Assembly (NCBI RefSeq): GCF_027563465.1
Contig: NZ_JAPFQA010000009.1
Coordinates: forward strand, 124,001 to 188,000
DNA: 64,000 bases
Origin: Mesorhizobium qingshengii
GTDB taxonomy: Bacteria > Pseudomonadota > Alphaproteobacteria > Rhizobiales > Rhizobiaceae
Direction of reading: 5' to 3'
Part shown: positions 17,419-25,894 of the stretch, one piece after another
Layout: each line of letters opens with the position of its first letter
Position numbering within the stretch: the stretch's first letter is position 1
Notes under the pieces: generated by a model
The model's input: only the letters and a program-made list of their open reading frames with translations
The model's database searches: none
Told to the model about the DNA's origin: nothing
Translations under genes and position numbers: made by a program

Positions 17419-18459
17419 ATGCCGAAAAAATCATCTGGAGACGGAAACACGCACGGTGGGAGCGCAAGGATGCGCGACGTGGCGGTCCGCGCCGGCGTCT
17501 CCACCATGACCGTTTCACGAGTGCTGAACGAGCCCGGCAAAGTCTCCGAGGAGATGCGCGAAAGGGTGCTCCGTGTGGTTCGCGAGATCGGCTATCTGCC
17601 GAACCACCTGGCAGGCAACCTCTCGTCGAGCCGCTCCACGACGATCGGCCTTATCGTCCCGAGCATCGACAATTCTATCTATACGCAAACGGTCAAAGGC
17701 CTTTCGGAAGTGCTCAAGCGCTCGGGCTTCCAGCTGATGATCGCAGAGTCTGGCTATGACCCCAACGAAGAGGAAGAACTGATTACGATCTTCCTCAGTC
17801 AGCGTGTGAGTGGCTTGGTCCTGCACAGCACCGAGCATACACCGCAAGCCGCGGAGAAGATCCGGAAATCTGGCATTCCCGTCGTCGAAAACGGCAATAT
17901 ACCGGAAGAACCACTGGATATGGTGGTCAGTTTTTCCAACCACGATGCATCCTACGCGATGACGATGCATCTCGGCCGGCTTGGATACCGCAAGATTGCT
18001 TTCGCCAGTCTTTACTCGGTGCATAACGACCGCTCGAAAGACCGGCTGCAAGGTTATCAAGCCGCGCTGAAGCAGCTTGGACTGGATCCCGACCCTCGTA
18101 TCGTGCTGGAGACCGAGCGAGGCCTCGCCGCCGGGGCGGAAGTGGTGGCACGCGTGGTGCAGAGCGTACCAGAAGTCGACGCCCTGTTTTGTGCGGGAGA
18201 CGTGCTGGCGGTTGGCGCCCTCTTTGAATGCCAGAAACGCGGCTGGCCGGTCCCCGGCCGGCTTGCTCTGGCAAGCTTCGACGATGTGGACCTTCTGCGC
18301 CACGTCAGCCCATCCGTCAGCACCCTAAGGCTGCCTCGCTATGACATCGGCGAGCGGACGGCGCGAATCCTGCTGAGCCGAATCATGGACGGCGCTGAGC
18401 ATCTGCGCGGCAGCGTGATCGACCTGAAATTCGAATTGATCCAGCGCGAGAGCACCTGA
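17419..18459 (+). CDS. LacI family transcriptional regulator
   Basis: A regulator of about 346 residues with the LacI HTH (MRDVAVRAGVSTMTVSRVLN) and hinge helix (LPNHLAGNLSSSRS), followed by a periplasmic-binding-like effector domain (TIGLIVPSIDNSIYTQ). The start is uncertain. GTG at 17410, ATG at 17419 and ATG at 17470 are all in frame, and the last has the best ribosome site but leaves almost nothing before the HTH. The 18-bp palindrome just downstream of the gene and three related sites nearby are the likely operators. The effector is probably the sugar taken up by the RbsABC-type importer or a metabolite of it. Confidence 0.93.
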   Translation: MPKKSSGDGNTHGGSARMRDVAVRAGVSTMTVSRVLNEPGKVSEEMRERVLRVVREIGYLPNHLAGNLSSSRSTTIGLIVPSIDNSIYTQTVKGLSEVLKRSGFQLMIAESGYDPNEEEELITIFLSQRVSGLVLHSTEHTPQAAEKIRKSGIPVVENGNIPEEPLDMVVSFSNHDASYAMTMHLGRLGYRKIAFASLYSVHNDRSKDRLQGYQAALKQLGLDPDPRIVLETERGLAAGAEVVARVVQSVPEVDALFCAGDVLAVGALFECQKRGWPVPGRLALASFDDVDLLRHVSPSVSTLRLPRYDIGERTARILLSRIMDGAEHLRGSVIDLKFELIQREST

Positions 18460-18516
18460 CCTCAGATATCCGGTATCACCCGTTGCATCGCTGACGTCGC
18501 TGCTCTAGACTTAAAA

Positions 18517-18534
18517 TCTGTTACCGGTAACAGA
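18517..18534. promoter_or_regulatory. LacI-type operator 4 (perfect palindrome)
   Basis: TCTGTTACCGGTAACAGA is a perfect 18-bp palindrome with the central CG step typical of LacI-family sites. It lies about 50 bases before the SDR-MBL-HIBADH-MmgE operon and is the best copy of the four. A weaker half-site CGGTATCA is present at 18471-18478. Confidence 0.8.
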
Positions 18535-18585
18535 ATGAGGTCGCTGCATTAGCCCGACAATCGGGCCAGGGCGAGGACCTTGGTG

Positions 18586-19446
18586 ATGCTCACAAAAGCA
18601 GCGGGGCAAGGTATGAGCGTGTCGAAGGAAACAGCACAGCCGATGCTTCCTGTTCCGACAAAGGTCCTGAGCGAACGCCGCGCGCTGATCACCGGCTCCA
18701 CGGCGGGGTTGGGACAAGCAATCGCCGCTCGGCTTGCCGAGGCCGGCTGCAGCGTGATGCTGCATGGGCTCGAAGCGCCCGACGCGGTCGAGTCGCAGCG
18801 TCAAGCACTGGCCCAAAGGACAGGCGCGCAGGTTGCCTATCACAGGGCTGATCTGTCCACGCCCGCCGGTGTCGAGACGCTTGTTGCAGCCGCGAGCGCC
18901 GAACTTGGCGGGGTGGATATTCTTATCAACAACGCGGTCGTACGGCATTTTGCGTCGATCATGGATTTTCCACCCGAGCAATGGGATTTGGCGCTGGCCG
19001 TGAACCTTTCGGCCATTTTCCATGCCGTCCGGCTGTTGCTGCCACGGATGCGGGCGCAGAACTTCGGGCGCATCTTCAACATAACCTCCGTCTACGGTCT
19101 GCGCGGCACACCAGGCCGAGTCGGCTATGTGACGACGAAATCGGCCATACTGGGCCTTACCCGGGCAGTGGCGTTGGAGAACCTGGACGTTGACGTCACC
19201 TGCCATAGTCTCTGCCCGGGTTCGGTTCTGACACCCGGTACCGAGAGCCGGGTGGAAGAATTGATGGCGGATCGACGCATTGACCGCGGTGCGGCAGAGC
19301 GCCTCTTCCTGGAAGGCAAGCAGCCCGGCGGCAGCTTCGTCTCACCGCAGAGCGTCTCCGATCTCCTGGTTTTTCTCTGCGGGCCGATTGCCCGTGACAT
19401 GACGGGAGCCATGCTTCCGGTCGAGGGAGGATGGCTTGCCAGCTAA
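18586..19446 (+). CDS. SDR family oxidoreductase
   Basis: This protein of about 286 residues is a classical SDR with TGSTAGLGQAIA (cofactor loop), NNA at the central strand, catalytic Ser in ITSVYG, Tyr/Lys in YVTTKSA, and CPGSVLTPG after it. It resembles 3-hydroxybutyrate dehydrogenase-type SDRs in the CPGSVLTP and in the MTGAMLPVEGGW end. The ATG at 18586 has GAGG 9 bases upstream; TTG 18580, GTG 18583 and ATG 18613 are alternatives. It is the first gene of a four-gene operon directly behind the perfect LacI palindrome. Confidence 0.9.
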   Translation: MLTKAAGQGMSVSKETAQPMLPVPTKVLSERRALITGSTAGLGQAIAARLAEAGCSVMLHGLEAPDAVESQRQALAQRTGAQVAYHRADLSTPAGVETLVAAASAELGGVDILINNAVVRHFASIMDFPPEQWDLALAVNLSAIFHAVRLLLPRMRAQNFGRIFNITSVYGLRGTPGRVGYVTTKSAILGLTRAVALENLDVDVTCHSLCPGSVLTPGTESRVEELMADRRIDRGAAERLFLEGKQPGGSFVSPQSVSDLLVFLCGPIARDMTGAMLPVEGGWLAS

Positions 19447-19504
19447 GCGGACCCGATCGACGTGATTTGGCGCCATACCGGCTTGGCAGCGAAAGGAGCC
19501 ACGC

Positions 19505-20305
19505 ATGGATGATACTTATGAACTCTACGCGGTTCGCTACGGTCACCACGACCGCAATGCAGCCGCGAATTTTATCGGCGGCGATCCGCATGATGGCCCG
19601 ATGCCTCTCGACTACTTTGTCTGGGCCATCGTCGGCAAGACGCGGACCTTTGTGTTCGACACCGGCTTTGACGCCAAGGTGGCGCAGAAGCGGCAACGGC
19701 ATTTGCTGCGGCCGGTCGGCGAGGGTCTGAAGATGATCGGGATCGAACCTGATAAGGTCGAGGACGTCATCCTGTCGCATATGCATTTCGATCACGCGGG
19801 CAACCACGACCTGTTTCCGAATGCCCGCTACCACGTCCAGGACGTGGAGATGGCCTATTGCACCGGGCGTTGCATGTGCCACGACTATCTGCGCCACCCC
19901 TTCGCCTACGAGGACGTGGCCAGCATGGTAGCCAAACTCTTCGCCGGGCGGGTAACCTTCCATGACGGGGTCAGTGAGATCGCTCCCAATCTCACGGTGC
20001 ATCGCGTCGGTGGCCACTCGAAGGGATTGCAGGTCGTCCGGGTGAAGACAGCGCGCGGCTGGGTGGTGCTCGGCTCAGACGCTTCGCACTTCTATGCCAA
20101 TTTCGAGCAGAACCGACCCTTCCCGGTGCTGGAGAGCGCGACCGATATGCTGGAAGGCTATGCCACGATGCGCAAGCTCGCGAGTTCGCCCAAGCATGTC
20201 ATTCCCGGCCATGACCCGCTCGTCCTGACGCGCTATCCGGCCGCATTGCCGGGGGTCGACGATATCGTGCGCCTGGATCTCAATCCGATCGCGGAAGCGC
20301 CCTGA
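19505..20305 (+). CDS. N-acyl homoserine lactonase-family MBL hydrolase
   Basis: This 266-residue AttM-like metallo-beta-lactamase has the motif SHMHFDHAGN, the family phrase LFPNARYHVQ and the GSDASHFYANF metal Asp segment near residue 195. It is distinct from the copy at 15886-16764 but of the same branch. An AAGGAGCC site precedes the ATG. Its place between a dehydrogenase and a hydroxyacid dehydrogenase suggests that it opens the lactone produced by the SDR. Known AttM-type enzymes act on gamma-butyrolactone and acyl homoserine lactones. Confidence 0.88.
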   Translation: MDDTYELYAVRYGHHDRNAAANFIGGDPHDGPMPLDYFVWAIVGKTRTFVFDTGFDAKVAQKRQRHLLRPVGEGLKMIGIEPDKVEDVILSHMHFDHAGNHDLFPNARYHVQDVEMAYCTGRCMCHDYLRHPFAYEDVASMVAKLFAGRVTFHDGVSEIAPNLTVHRVGGHSKGLQVVRVKTARGWVVLGSDASHFYANFEQNRPFPVLESATDMLEGYATMRKLASSPKHVIPGHDPLVLTRYPAALPGVDDIVRLDLNPIAEAP

Positions 20306-20348
20306 GCGCGCGGACCCGAGCAGCACTCGACCTTTAAAGGAGTTCACG

Positions 20349-21257
20349 ATGACCAACCTCAGACTGGGTTTTGCCGGTATTGGACGCATGGGAACGCCGA
20401 TGGTGAAACGGCTCATGGCGGCCGGGTACACAGTAAGCGTTTACGACACCAACGACGTCGCTGTTTCGGCGTTGACAAGAGAGGGAGCGGGAAGGGCCAA
20501 GACGCCGGCGGAGCTCATGGGCCTGTCCGACGTGGTCCTTTTGTCGCTTCCGACGCCTGAGATTGTGTACGCCGTGGCGCTCGGCCCCGATGGGCTTGCC
20601 TCGGGCAAGGGAGCGAAAATCGTCATCGATCTGTCGACCACCGGCCCGCGCGCCGAGCGGCAGGTGGCGGAAGGCTTGAGGGCCGCCGGCATTACGACAG
20701 TCGACTGTCCGGTAAGCGGTGGCGTCGGCGGCGCCGGGAAGGGCACGCTCGCCATGATGGTTGCCTGCGATGTTTCGATGATGGAGACGGTGCGACCAAT
20801 TCTCGAGACGCTCGGGAAGCCTATCCACGTCGGCGCCGAGCCGGGCATGGGGCAAATGGTCAAAGTGATCAACAACCTGATGTCGGTCACGGCGCTGTCC
20901 ATTGCCTCCGAAGCGCTGGTGCTCGCCACCAAGGCCGGGCTCGATCCCGATGTCCTGATCGAAGTTGTCAATTCGGGCAGCGGAAGCTCCAATGCAACGA
21001 TGACCAAGATTCCGAAATTTGTCCTGCCCCGCAGCTTCGATTTCGGCTTCTCGATTGGTCTGTCGGCGAAGGATATTCGTCTCTGCCTCGAGGAGAGCGA
21101 CGCGCTCGGCGTGCCCATGATCGTGGGCGGCGCGGTCAGGCAGCTTCTGACGGTGGCAAAGAGCGATCTTGGCGCGGATGCGGACCTTACCGAAATCATC
21201 AAGCCGATAGAGAACTGGGCCGGCGTGACGGTCGCCGGCAGGAAGGCGAGGGGCTGA
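20349..21257 (+). CDS. NAD(P)-dependent oxidoreductase, 3-hydroxyisobutyrate dehydrogenase family (second copy)
   Basis: This 302-residue beta-hydroxyacid dehydrogenase has GFAGIGRMGTPM, the substrate loop SGGVGGAGKGTL and the catalytic Lys in KVINN. It is a paralogue of the protein at 2564-3457, with shared motifs RSFDFGF, KAGLDP and LGVPMI. An AAAGGAG site precedes the ATG. It is third in the LacI-controlled operon, followed by MmgE/PrpD, the same order as in the LysR-controlled operon. Confidence 0.91.
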   Translation: MTNLRLGFAGIGRMGTPMVKRLMAAGYTVSVYDTNDVAVSALTREGAGRAKTPAELMGLSDVVLLSLPTPEIVYAVALGPDGLASGKGAKIVIDLSTTGPRAERQVAEGLRAAGITTVDCPVSGGVGGAGKGTLAMMVACDVSMMETVRPILETLGKPIHVGAEPGMGQMVKVINNLMSVTALSIASEALVLATKAGLDPDVLIEVVNSGSGSSNATMTKIPKFVLPRSFDFGFSIGLSAKDIRLCLEESDALGVPMIVGGAVRQLLTVAKSDLGADADLTEIIKPIENWAGVTVAGRKARG

Positions 21258-21289
21258 TTCCTGGCAACTTGCAGATCGGAGGCTCGCTC

Positions 21290-22678
21290 ATGACCGGCGA
21301 TGTATCACAGCCTTTCGCGGCAGGCCTGTCGCGCCGGCTCGCCGCCTTCGTGCATCGCTCCCGGTGGGAGGATGTCCCGGAGCCAGTCCGCGCGCACGCG
21401 ATGAGGGCGATCTTCAATGGCTTCGGAACAGCGCTCGGCGGGTCGTCCGATCAGGCGGTGCTGCGGCTGACCAAAAGCCTCGCGCCTTTTTCGGCTGGCG
21501 AGAACGCGACCGTGATCGGCCATGCCCAGCGGCGGGACGCATTGACGGCCGCTTTCCTGAACGCAGCGGCCATGAATGTCTTCGACTTCGACGATACCCA
21601 TGCTGGCACTATCATCCATCCCACCGCGCCCGTTGCGCCCGTCGTGCTCGCGCTGGCTGAAACGCGGCCGACCAGTGGTGCGGAACTCCTTCACGCTTTT
21701 ACTCTTGGAGTGGAAGTCGCTTGCCGCATCGGCAATGCAGTCTCCCCTGGCCATTATGACCGCGGCTGGCATATCACGTCCACATGTGGAATCTTCGGTG
21801 CCGCCGTGGCCGCCGCGAAGCTCCTCAAGCTCGGCGAGAACGAGATACTGTGGGCGCTCGGCAATGCTTCCGCGCAAGCTTCAGGTCTCGTCGAGACCCT
21901 CGGCTTCATGGCCAAGAGCACTGGCGTCGGCAATGCGGCCCGCGGCGGTCTCATCTCGGCCCTGATGGCGCAGTGCGGCGTCGAAGGGCCGCCACAGCCG
22001 CTCGAGGGACCGCGCGGCTTCCTCAAAGTCTGCTCGGATCACCCAAGGCCTGAACTGATCGAGGGCGGACTGGGGAGGGACTGGGAAATTCTGCGCACTA
22101 TGTTCAAGCCCTATCCCTGTGGAGTGGTGTTGAACCCCGTAATTGATGCTTGCCTTGCTGCTCGTGCCACCCCCAATTTCTCCGCCAATCAGATTGCCGA
22201 GGTTGTCGTGCGCGGTGCCCCCTTGCTCAAGGCTCGTGCCGACCGACCGGAAGTCACCACGGGGCGCGAGGCGCAGGTGAGCGCCCAGCATGCGGTGGCT
22301 GTCAGTCTGCTGCGCGGTCATGCCGGCGCTGAAGAATTCAGTGATGCGGCGGTCAACGATCCGCTTGTCAGGGGCCTGCGCGCCAAGGTTCGCCCTGTTG
22401 AGATCGATGCCAACACGGCGGTTGAGGCCGCTCATGTCTCGATCCGGTTTGCGGATGGCTCTTCACTGGTCGTGTCCGAAAAAGCTGCTACTGGCAGCCT
22501 CGCTCGACCTATGTCTGACTCAGCACTCCGAGAGAAATTTGCCGCCCTCGCGCGTTACGGCTGTCCGACGCTCGGCGTGGCTCCACTTGCCCGTACGCTG
22601 TGGACGCTTGCCGATCAAAAAAACTCTGGTGATCTCATGGTTCTCGCTCGGCCGAGCTCCGGGGTTGTCCGCGAATAA
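21290..22678 (+). CDS. MmgE/PrpD family protein (second copy)
   Basis: This 462-residue MmgE/PrpD protein has an N-terminal helical domain with DFDDTHAGTIIHPT (catalytic-region Asp/His), ASAQASGLVETLGFMAKS and the KPYPCGVVLNP segment before the lid domain. The start at 21290 has CGGAGG at 21277-21282. It retains the DDTH active-site motif, which the copy at 1118-2539 replaces with a divergent sequence (VREDMHAAS), so the two probably act on different substrates. It is last in the operon. Confidence 0.9.
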   Translation: MTGDVSQPFAAGLSRRLAAFVHRSRWEDVPEPVRAHAMRAIFNGFGTALGGSSDQAVLRLTKSLAPFSAGENATVIGHAQRRDALTAAFLNAAAMNVFDFDDTHAGTIIHPTAPVAPVVLALAETRPTSGAELLHAFTLGVEVACRIGNAVSPGHYDRGWHITSTCGIFGAAVAAAKLLKLGENEILWALGNASAQASGLVETLGFMAKSTGVGNAARGGLISALMAQCGVEGPPQPLEGPRGFLKVCSDHPRPELIEGGLGRDWEILRTMFKPYPCGVVLNPVIDACLAARATPNFSANQIAEVVVRGAPLLKARADRPEVTTGREAQVSAQHAVAVSLLRGHAGAEEFSDAAVNDPLVRGLRAKVRPVEIDANTAVEAAHVSIRFADGSSLVVSEKAATGSLARPMSDSALREKFAALARYGCPTLGVAPLARTLWTLADQKNSGDLMVLARPSSGVVRE

Positions 22679-22849
22679 ACGTCCTTCAGTGCGGATCGCT
22701 GTCCATGCTTGGTAACGTCCTCGAAGAAGGCCGAGGTGACGGAGCGCGACCGAACGGTGATGCGATTGCCGACCGCCTCGTGTCTTGTCCTGCCTGCGAA
22801 GGTCCATCTCCGGTGATGTATATGCCCGAGGGGACATCCCGTTGAATCC

Positions 22850-23905
22850 TCATGCAGCAGGCTGCATGGCCGCCCTCAGCAGCATGCCGAACAGGTCTCG
22901 AGGCTCGTCGGGGTCAGCGAGCAGATCGAGTTCCTCATAGAGGCCGGTCGCCTGCAGCTGGTCGCGCACATAGCGCAGCGCCGAAAAATCCTCGATCGCG
23001 AAACCGACTGAATCGAACAGCGTGATCTGCTTGGCGTCCCGGCGTCCTTGGGCTTTGGCGACGATCACTTCCCAGAGCTCGGTCACCGGATGGTTGGCAT
23101 CCAGCTGCTGGATCTCGCCCTCAATGCGTGTCTGTGGCGGGAACTCGACGAAAATGTCCGAGCGCAGCAGGATGTCTTTGTGCAGTTCGGTCTTGCCGGG
23201 ACAGTCGCCGCCGACGGCGTTGATGTGGACGCCGGAGCCGACCATGTTGTCGGTGAGGATGGTGGCGCACTGCTTGTCGGCGGTAACGGTCGTGATGATC
23301 CCGGCCCCTTCAACCGCCTCCTGCGCGGTCCCGCAGATGGTGATGTCGAACCCCATGCCGGCCAGGTTCCTCGCGCATTTCAGCGAGGCGGAACGGTCGA
23401 TGTCGTAGAGCCTGAGCCGATCGATGCCGGTCAACGCCTTGAAGGCGATCGCCTGGAATTCCGACTGGGCGCCGTTGCCGATGATGGCCATGGTTCGCGC
23501 GCCGCTCGGCGCCAGATACTTGGCCGCGACAGCTGACGTAGCGGCGGTGCGAAGCGCGGTCAGGATGGTCATCTCGGTGAGCAGCATCGGGTAGCCGCTC
23601 CCAACATCGGCGAGCACGCCGAAGGCGGTGACCGTCTGCAAACCCTGGCGCATGTTCTTGGGGTGGCCGTTGACATATTTGAAGCCATAGAGGCGCCCGT
23701 CGCTTGTCGGCATCAGTTCGATGACGCCGTCGTGGCTGTGAGAGGCGATGCGAGGCGTCTTGTCGAAGAGTTCCCAGCGGCGGAAGTCTTCCTCGATGTA
23801 GCCGGCGAGTTCAGTCAGGAAGCGCTCCACGCCGATGGCGATCACCAGCTTCATCATGCGGTCGACGCTGACGAAGGGGACGATGTTCAGTTTTGCCGTG
23901 GTCAT
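22850..23905 (-). CDS. Ornithine cyclodeaminase
   Basis: This 351-residue protein of the ornithine cyclodeaminase / mu-crystallin family converts ornithine to proline and ammonia using bound NAD. Motifs include the ornithine-binding SHDGVIELMP-GFKYVNGHP region, the catalytic-type Asp in NAVGGDCPGKTELHKDIL, and the Rossmann GNGAQSEFQ. The length matches the Agrobacterium-type enzyme. It follows arginase by two bases, and the ATG at 23905 is preferred over an in-frame TTG at 23911. The pair would take arginine to proline. Confidence 0.93.
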   Translation of the reverse strand: MTTAKLNIVPFVSVDRMMKLVIAIGVERFLTELAGYIEEDFRRWELFDKTPRIASHSHDGVIELMPTSDGRLYGFKYVNGHPKNMRQGLQTVTAFGVLADVGSGYPMLLTEMTILTALRTAATSAVAAKYLAPSGARTMAIIGNGAQSEFQAIAFKALTGIDRLRLYDIDRSASLKCARNLAGMGFDITICGTAQEAVEGAGIITTVTADKQCATILTDNMVGSGVHINAVGGDCPGKTELHKDILLRSDIFVEFPPQTRIEGEIQQLDANHPVTELWEVIVAKAQGRRDAKQITLFDSVGFAIEDFSALRYVRDQLQATGLYEELDLLADPDEPRDLFGMLLRAAMQPAA

Positions 23906-23907
23906 TG

Positions 23908-24840
23908 TCAAAAGCTCCCGGAGTGGCTGCGAGTCGGGCGGTCCATGATGCGGCGACCCATCAGGCTCGCCGTCAGGTCGACCATCAGCGTCGCGGTTCG
24001 GCCGCGCTCGTCGAGGAACGGGTTCAACTCGACCAGGTCGAGGCTGGAGACGAGGCCGCTGTCGGACAGCATCTCCATCACCAGATGCGCCTCACGGAAC
24101 GTCGCGCCGCCGGGAACCGTGGTGCCGACTGCGGGCGCGATCGACGGGTCGAGGAAGTCGACGTCGAGACTGACATGCAGCAGCCCGTCTTCATCCGACA
24201 CGCGCGCCAGGAAGGCGCGCAGCAGCGGCGCGATGCCATGCTCGTCGATGGCGCGCATGTCGTGCACGGTGACCCCCGCCTGGTTGAGCGCGCTACGCTC
24301 GGCCGGGTCGACGCTGCGCAGGCCCATGGCGCAGATACGCTTGGGGTCGACCGCTGCCGGCAGATCCGGGAAATAGCCGCTAAAACCTGGCTGGCCGCTG
24401 GCATAAGCGAGCGGGACACCGTGCAGGTTGCCGCTGGCGGTGGTGTCGAGCGTATGGAAGTCCGGATGCGCGTCGAGCCACAGCACGAACAGCGGGCGTC
24501 CGGTCTCGGTGGCGCGGCGGGCGAGGCCCGACAAGGTCCCGGCCGAGATCGAATGATCACCGCCGAGAAAGATCGGCATGCAGTCCTTGCTGGCCGCGTA
24601 GGCGGCCTCCGCAATGGCCGATGTCCAGGCCGATACCTCAGGCAGGGCCTTCAGCGCCAAATTGCCATGCACAACGCGCCGCACCGGAATTGCCTGGACG
24701 GCGCCCATATCCTCGACGGAGTGGCCGAGGCCGGACAGCACCTCGGCGAGTCCGGCGGTCCTCAGGGCACTTGGCCCCATCTCGCATCCCATTCTGCCAG
24801 CGCCGTCCTGCACCGGCGCTCCGACGATTCTGCAACGCAT
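23908..24840 (-). CDS. rocF: Arginase
   Basis: This 310-residue ureohydrolase splits arginine to ornithine and urea. All Mn ligand motifs are present: GGDHS (93-97), DAHPD (123-127) and SLDVDFLDP (224-232), plus the NLHGVPLA substrate loop characteristic of arginase over agmatinase. It is the first gene of a two-gene operon with ornithine cyclodeaminase and is divergent from an Lrp-type regulator, the usual rhizobial arginine catabolic arrangement. Confidence 0.94.
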   Translation of the reverse strand: MRCRIVGAPVQDGAGRMGCEMGPSALRTAGLAEVLSGLGHSVEDMGAVQAIPVRRVVHGNLALKALPEVSAWTSAIAEAAYAASKDCMPIFLGGDHSISAGTLSGLARRATETGRPLFVLWLDAHPDFHTLDTTASGNLHGVPLAYASGQPGFSGYFPDLPAAVDPKRICAMGLRSVDPAERSALNQAGVTVHDMRAIDEHGIAPLLRAFLARVSDEDGLLHVSLDVDFLDPSIAPAVGTTVPGGATFREAHLVMEMLSDSGLVSSLDLVELNPFLDERGRTATLMVDLTASLMGRRIMDRPTRSHSGSF

Positions 24841-24974
24841 TGTTTTTTCCGCGGTTCAAGTTCGAATGGCCGCAAGGGAACCATGGCGAGCCGGCGATAT
24901 GAACAGGCACAATTGGCAATTCGAAAAGCATACTTTATCATAATGGCACTCAAGTTGATCAGATTGGCAAGACT

Positions 24975-25415
24975 ATGGATGCGCTGGACGAACGTCTCGT
25001 GACCTTGCTGCGGCATGATGCGCGTCGCAGCGTGTCGGACCTCGCCGTCGATCTCGGCGTCTCGCGCGCCACGGTCAGGGCGCGTATGGAGCGGCTGGAA
25101 CGATCTGGCGAGATCATCGGCTACACGGTGGTTCTGCGCGCCGACGCCGTCGATCAGCGCATCCGCGGGATCATGCTGATCGAGATAGAGGGTCATGCCG
25201 CCGACCGCGTGGTTCGGGCGCTGGGCGGCTTCCCCGAAGTCTCGACCATCCATACCACCAATGGCCGCTGGGACCTGGTGGTCGAACTCGGGACCGCCTC
25301 GCTGACGGATTTCGATGCCGTGCTACGGCGCATCCGGCTCATAGCCGGCATAACGGGCAGCGAAACGAGCCTGCTCCTTGCCACGCCGCGCACGACACGG
25401 GCACGACTGACCTAG
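24975..25415 (+). CDS. Lrp/AsnC family transcriptional regulator
   Basis: This 146-residue regulator has an N-terminal HTH (DARRSVSDLAVDLGVSRATVRARMERL) and a C-terminal RAM/AsnC ligand domain. It is divergent from arginase with 134 bases between, containing an AT-rich stretch near 24900-24965. By position it is probably the activator of arginine catabolism, with arginine or ornithine as effector. Confidence 0.92.
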   Translation: MDALDERLVTLLRHDARRSVSDLAVDLGVSRATVRARMERLERSGEIIGYTVVLRADAVDQRIRGIMLIEIEGHAADRVVRALGGFPEVSTIHTTNGRWDLVVELGTASLTDFDAVLRRIRLIAGITGSETSLLLATPRTTRARLT

Positions 25416-25468
25416 CTGCCGCGAGATGACGAAGACTGACGGCCAGCTCGAAAAGCCGAACTCGAAGC

Positions 25469-25894
25469 TTGTGGCAGGATAGATGGGAGGCGATCTCCTG
25501 GGGAAACACTCAAGCGGCCAGCCACTCTGGAAATCGTGATCAGACCGCGGCAAGGATCGTCAATACGCCCGCATTTTCCGGCCAGACCACCTTTGACTGC
25601 AATTCGACTCCAGCCGGCTCCGCCATGGGATCACCCCTCGGCGAAGGAGCCGTCCTTGTGGCGCCGGATCGGGTTACGTCAGTGGCGTCCTTCCCTGGCG
25701 CGCTCCTTGACATAGTCCTCGTCGATCTCGATACCCGGGAGATCGTTGCCTGGTTGAGCTCGGCCGGCATTTCCGTCCGCATGGATCAGGCGCTCGCCTC
25801 CATCGGAACCGAGGTTCTCGAGCGATTAGGCCGTCGTTCGACCGCAATGGCAACCGAGAGGATGAAATCGAAGTACGAGGAGGCGGCACGTTGA
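25469..25894 (+). CDS. Hypothetical protein upstream of CoA-transferase (doubtful)
   Basis: An open frame of up to 141 residues without any family I recognise. Its stop overlaps the TTG start of the CoA-transferase gene (TTGA), and the AGGAGG ribosome site of that gene lies inside its last codons. This overlap is the main reason to think it is translated. The first half has poor coding character, so a shorter form starting at an internal Met, or no gene at all, is possible. Confidence 0.3.
   Translation: MWQDRWEAISWGNTQAASHSGNRDQTAARIVNTPAFSGQTTFDCNSTPAGSAMGSPLGEGAVLVAPDRVTSVASFPGALLDIVLVDLDTREIVAWLSSAGISVRMDQALASIGTEVLERLGRRSTAMATERMKSKYEEAAR

Noticed and set aside
18465..18478. A fifth LacI-type operator
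   Set aside because: Only the half-site CGGTATCA matches; the left half does not fit.
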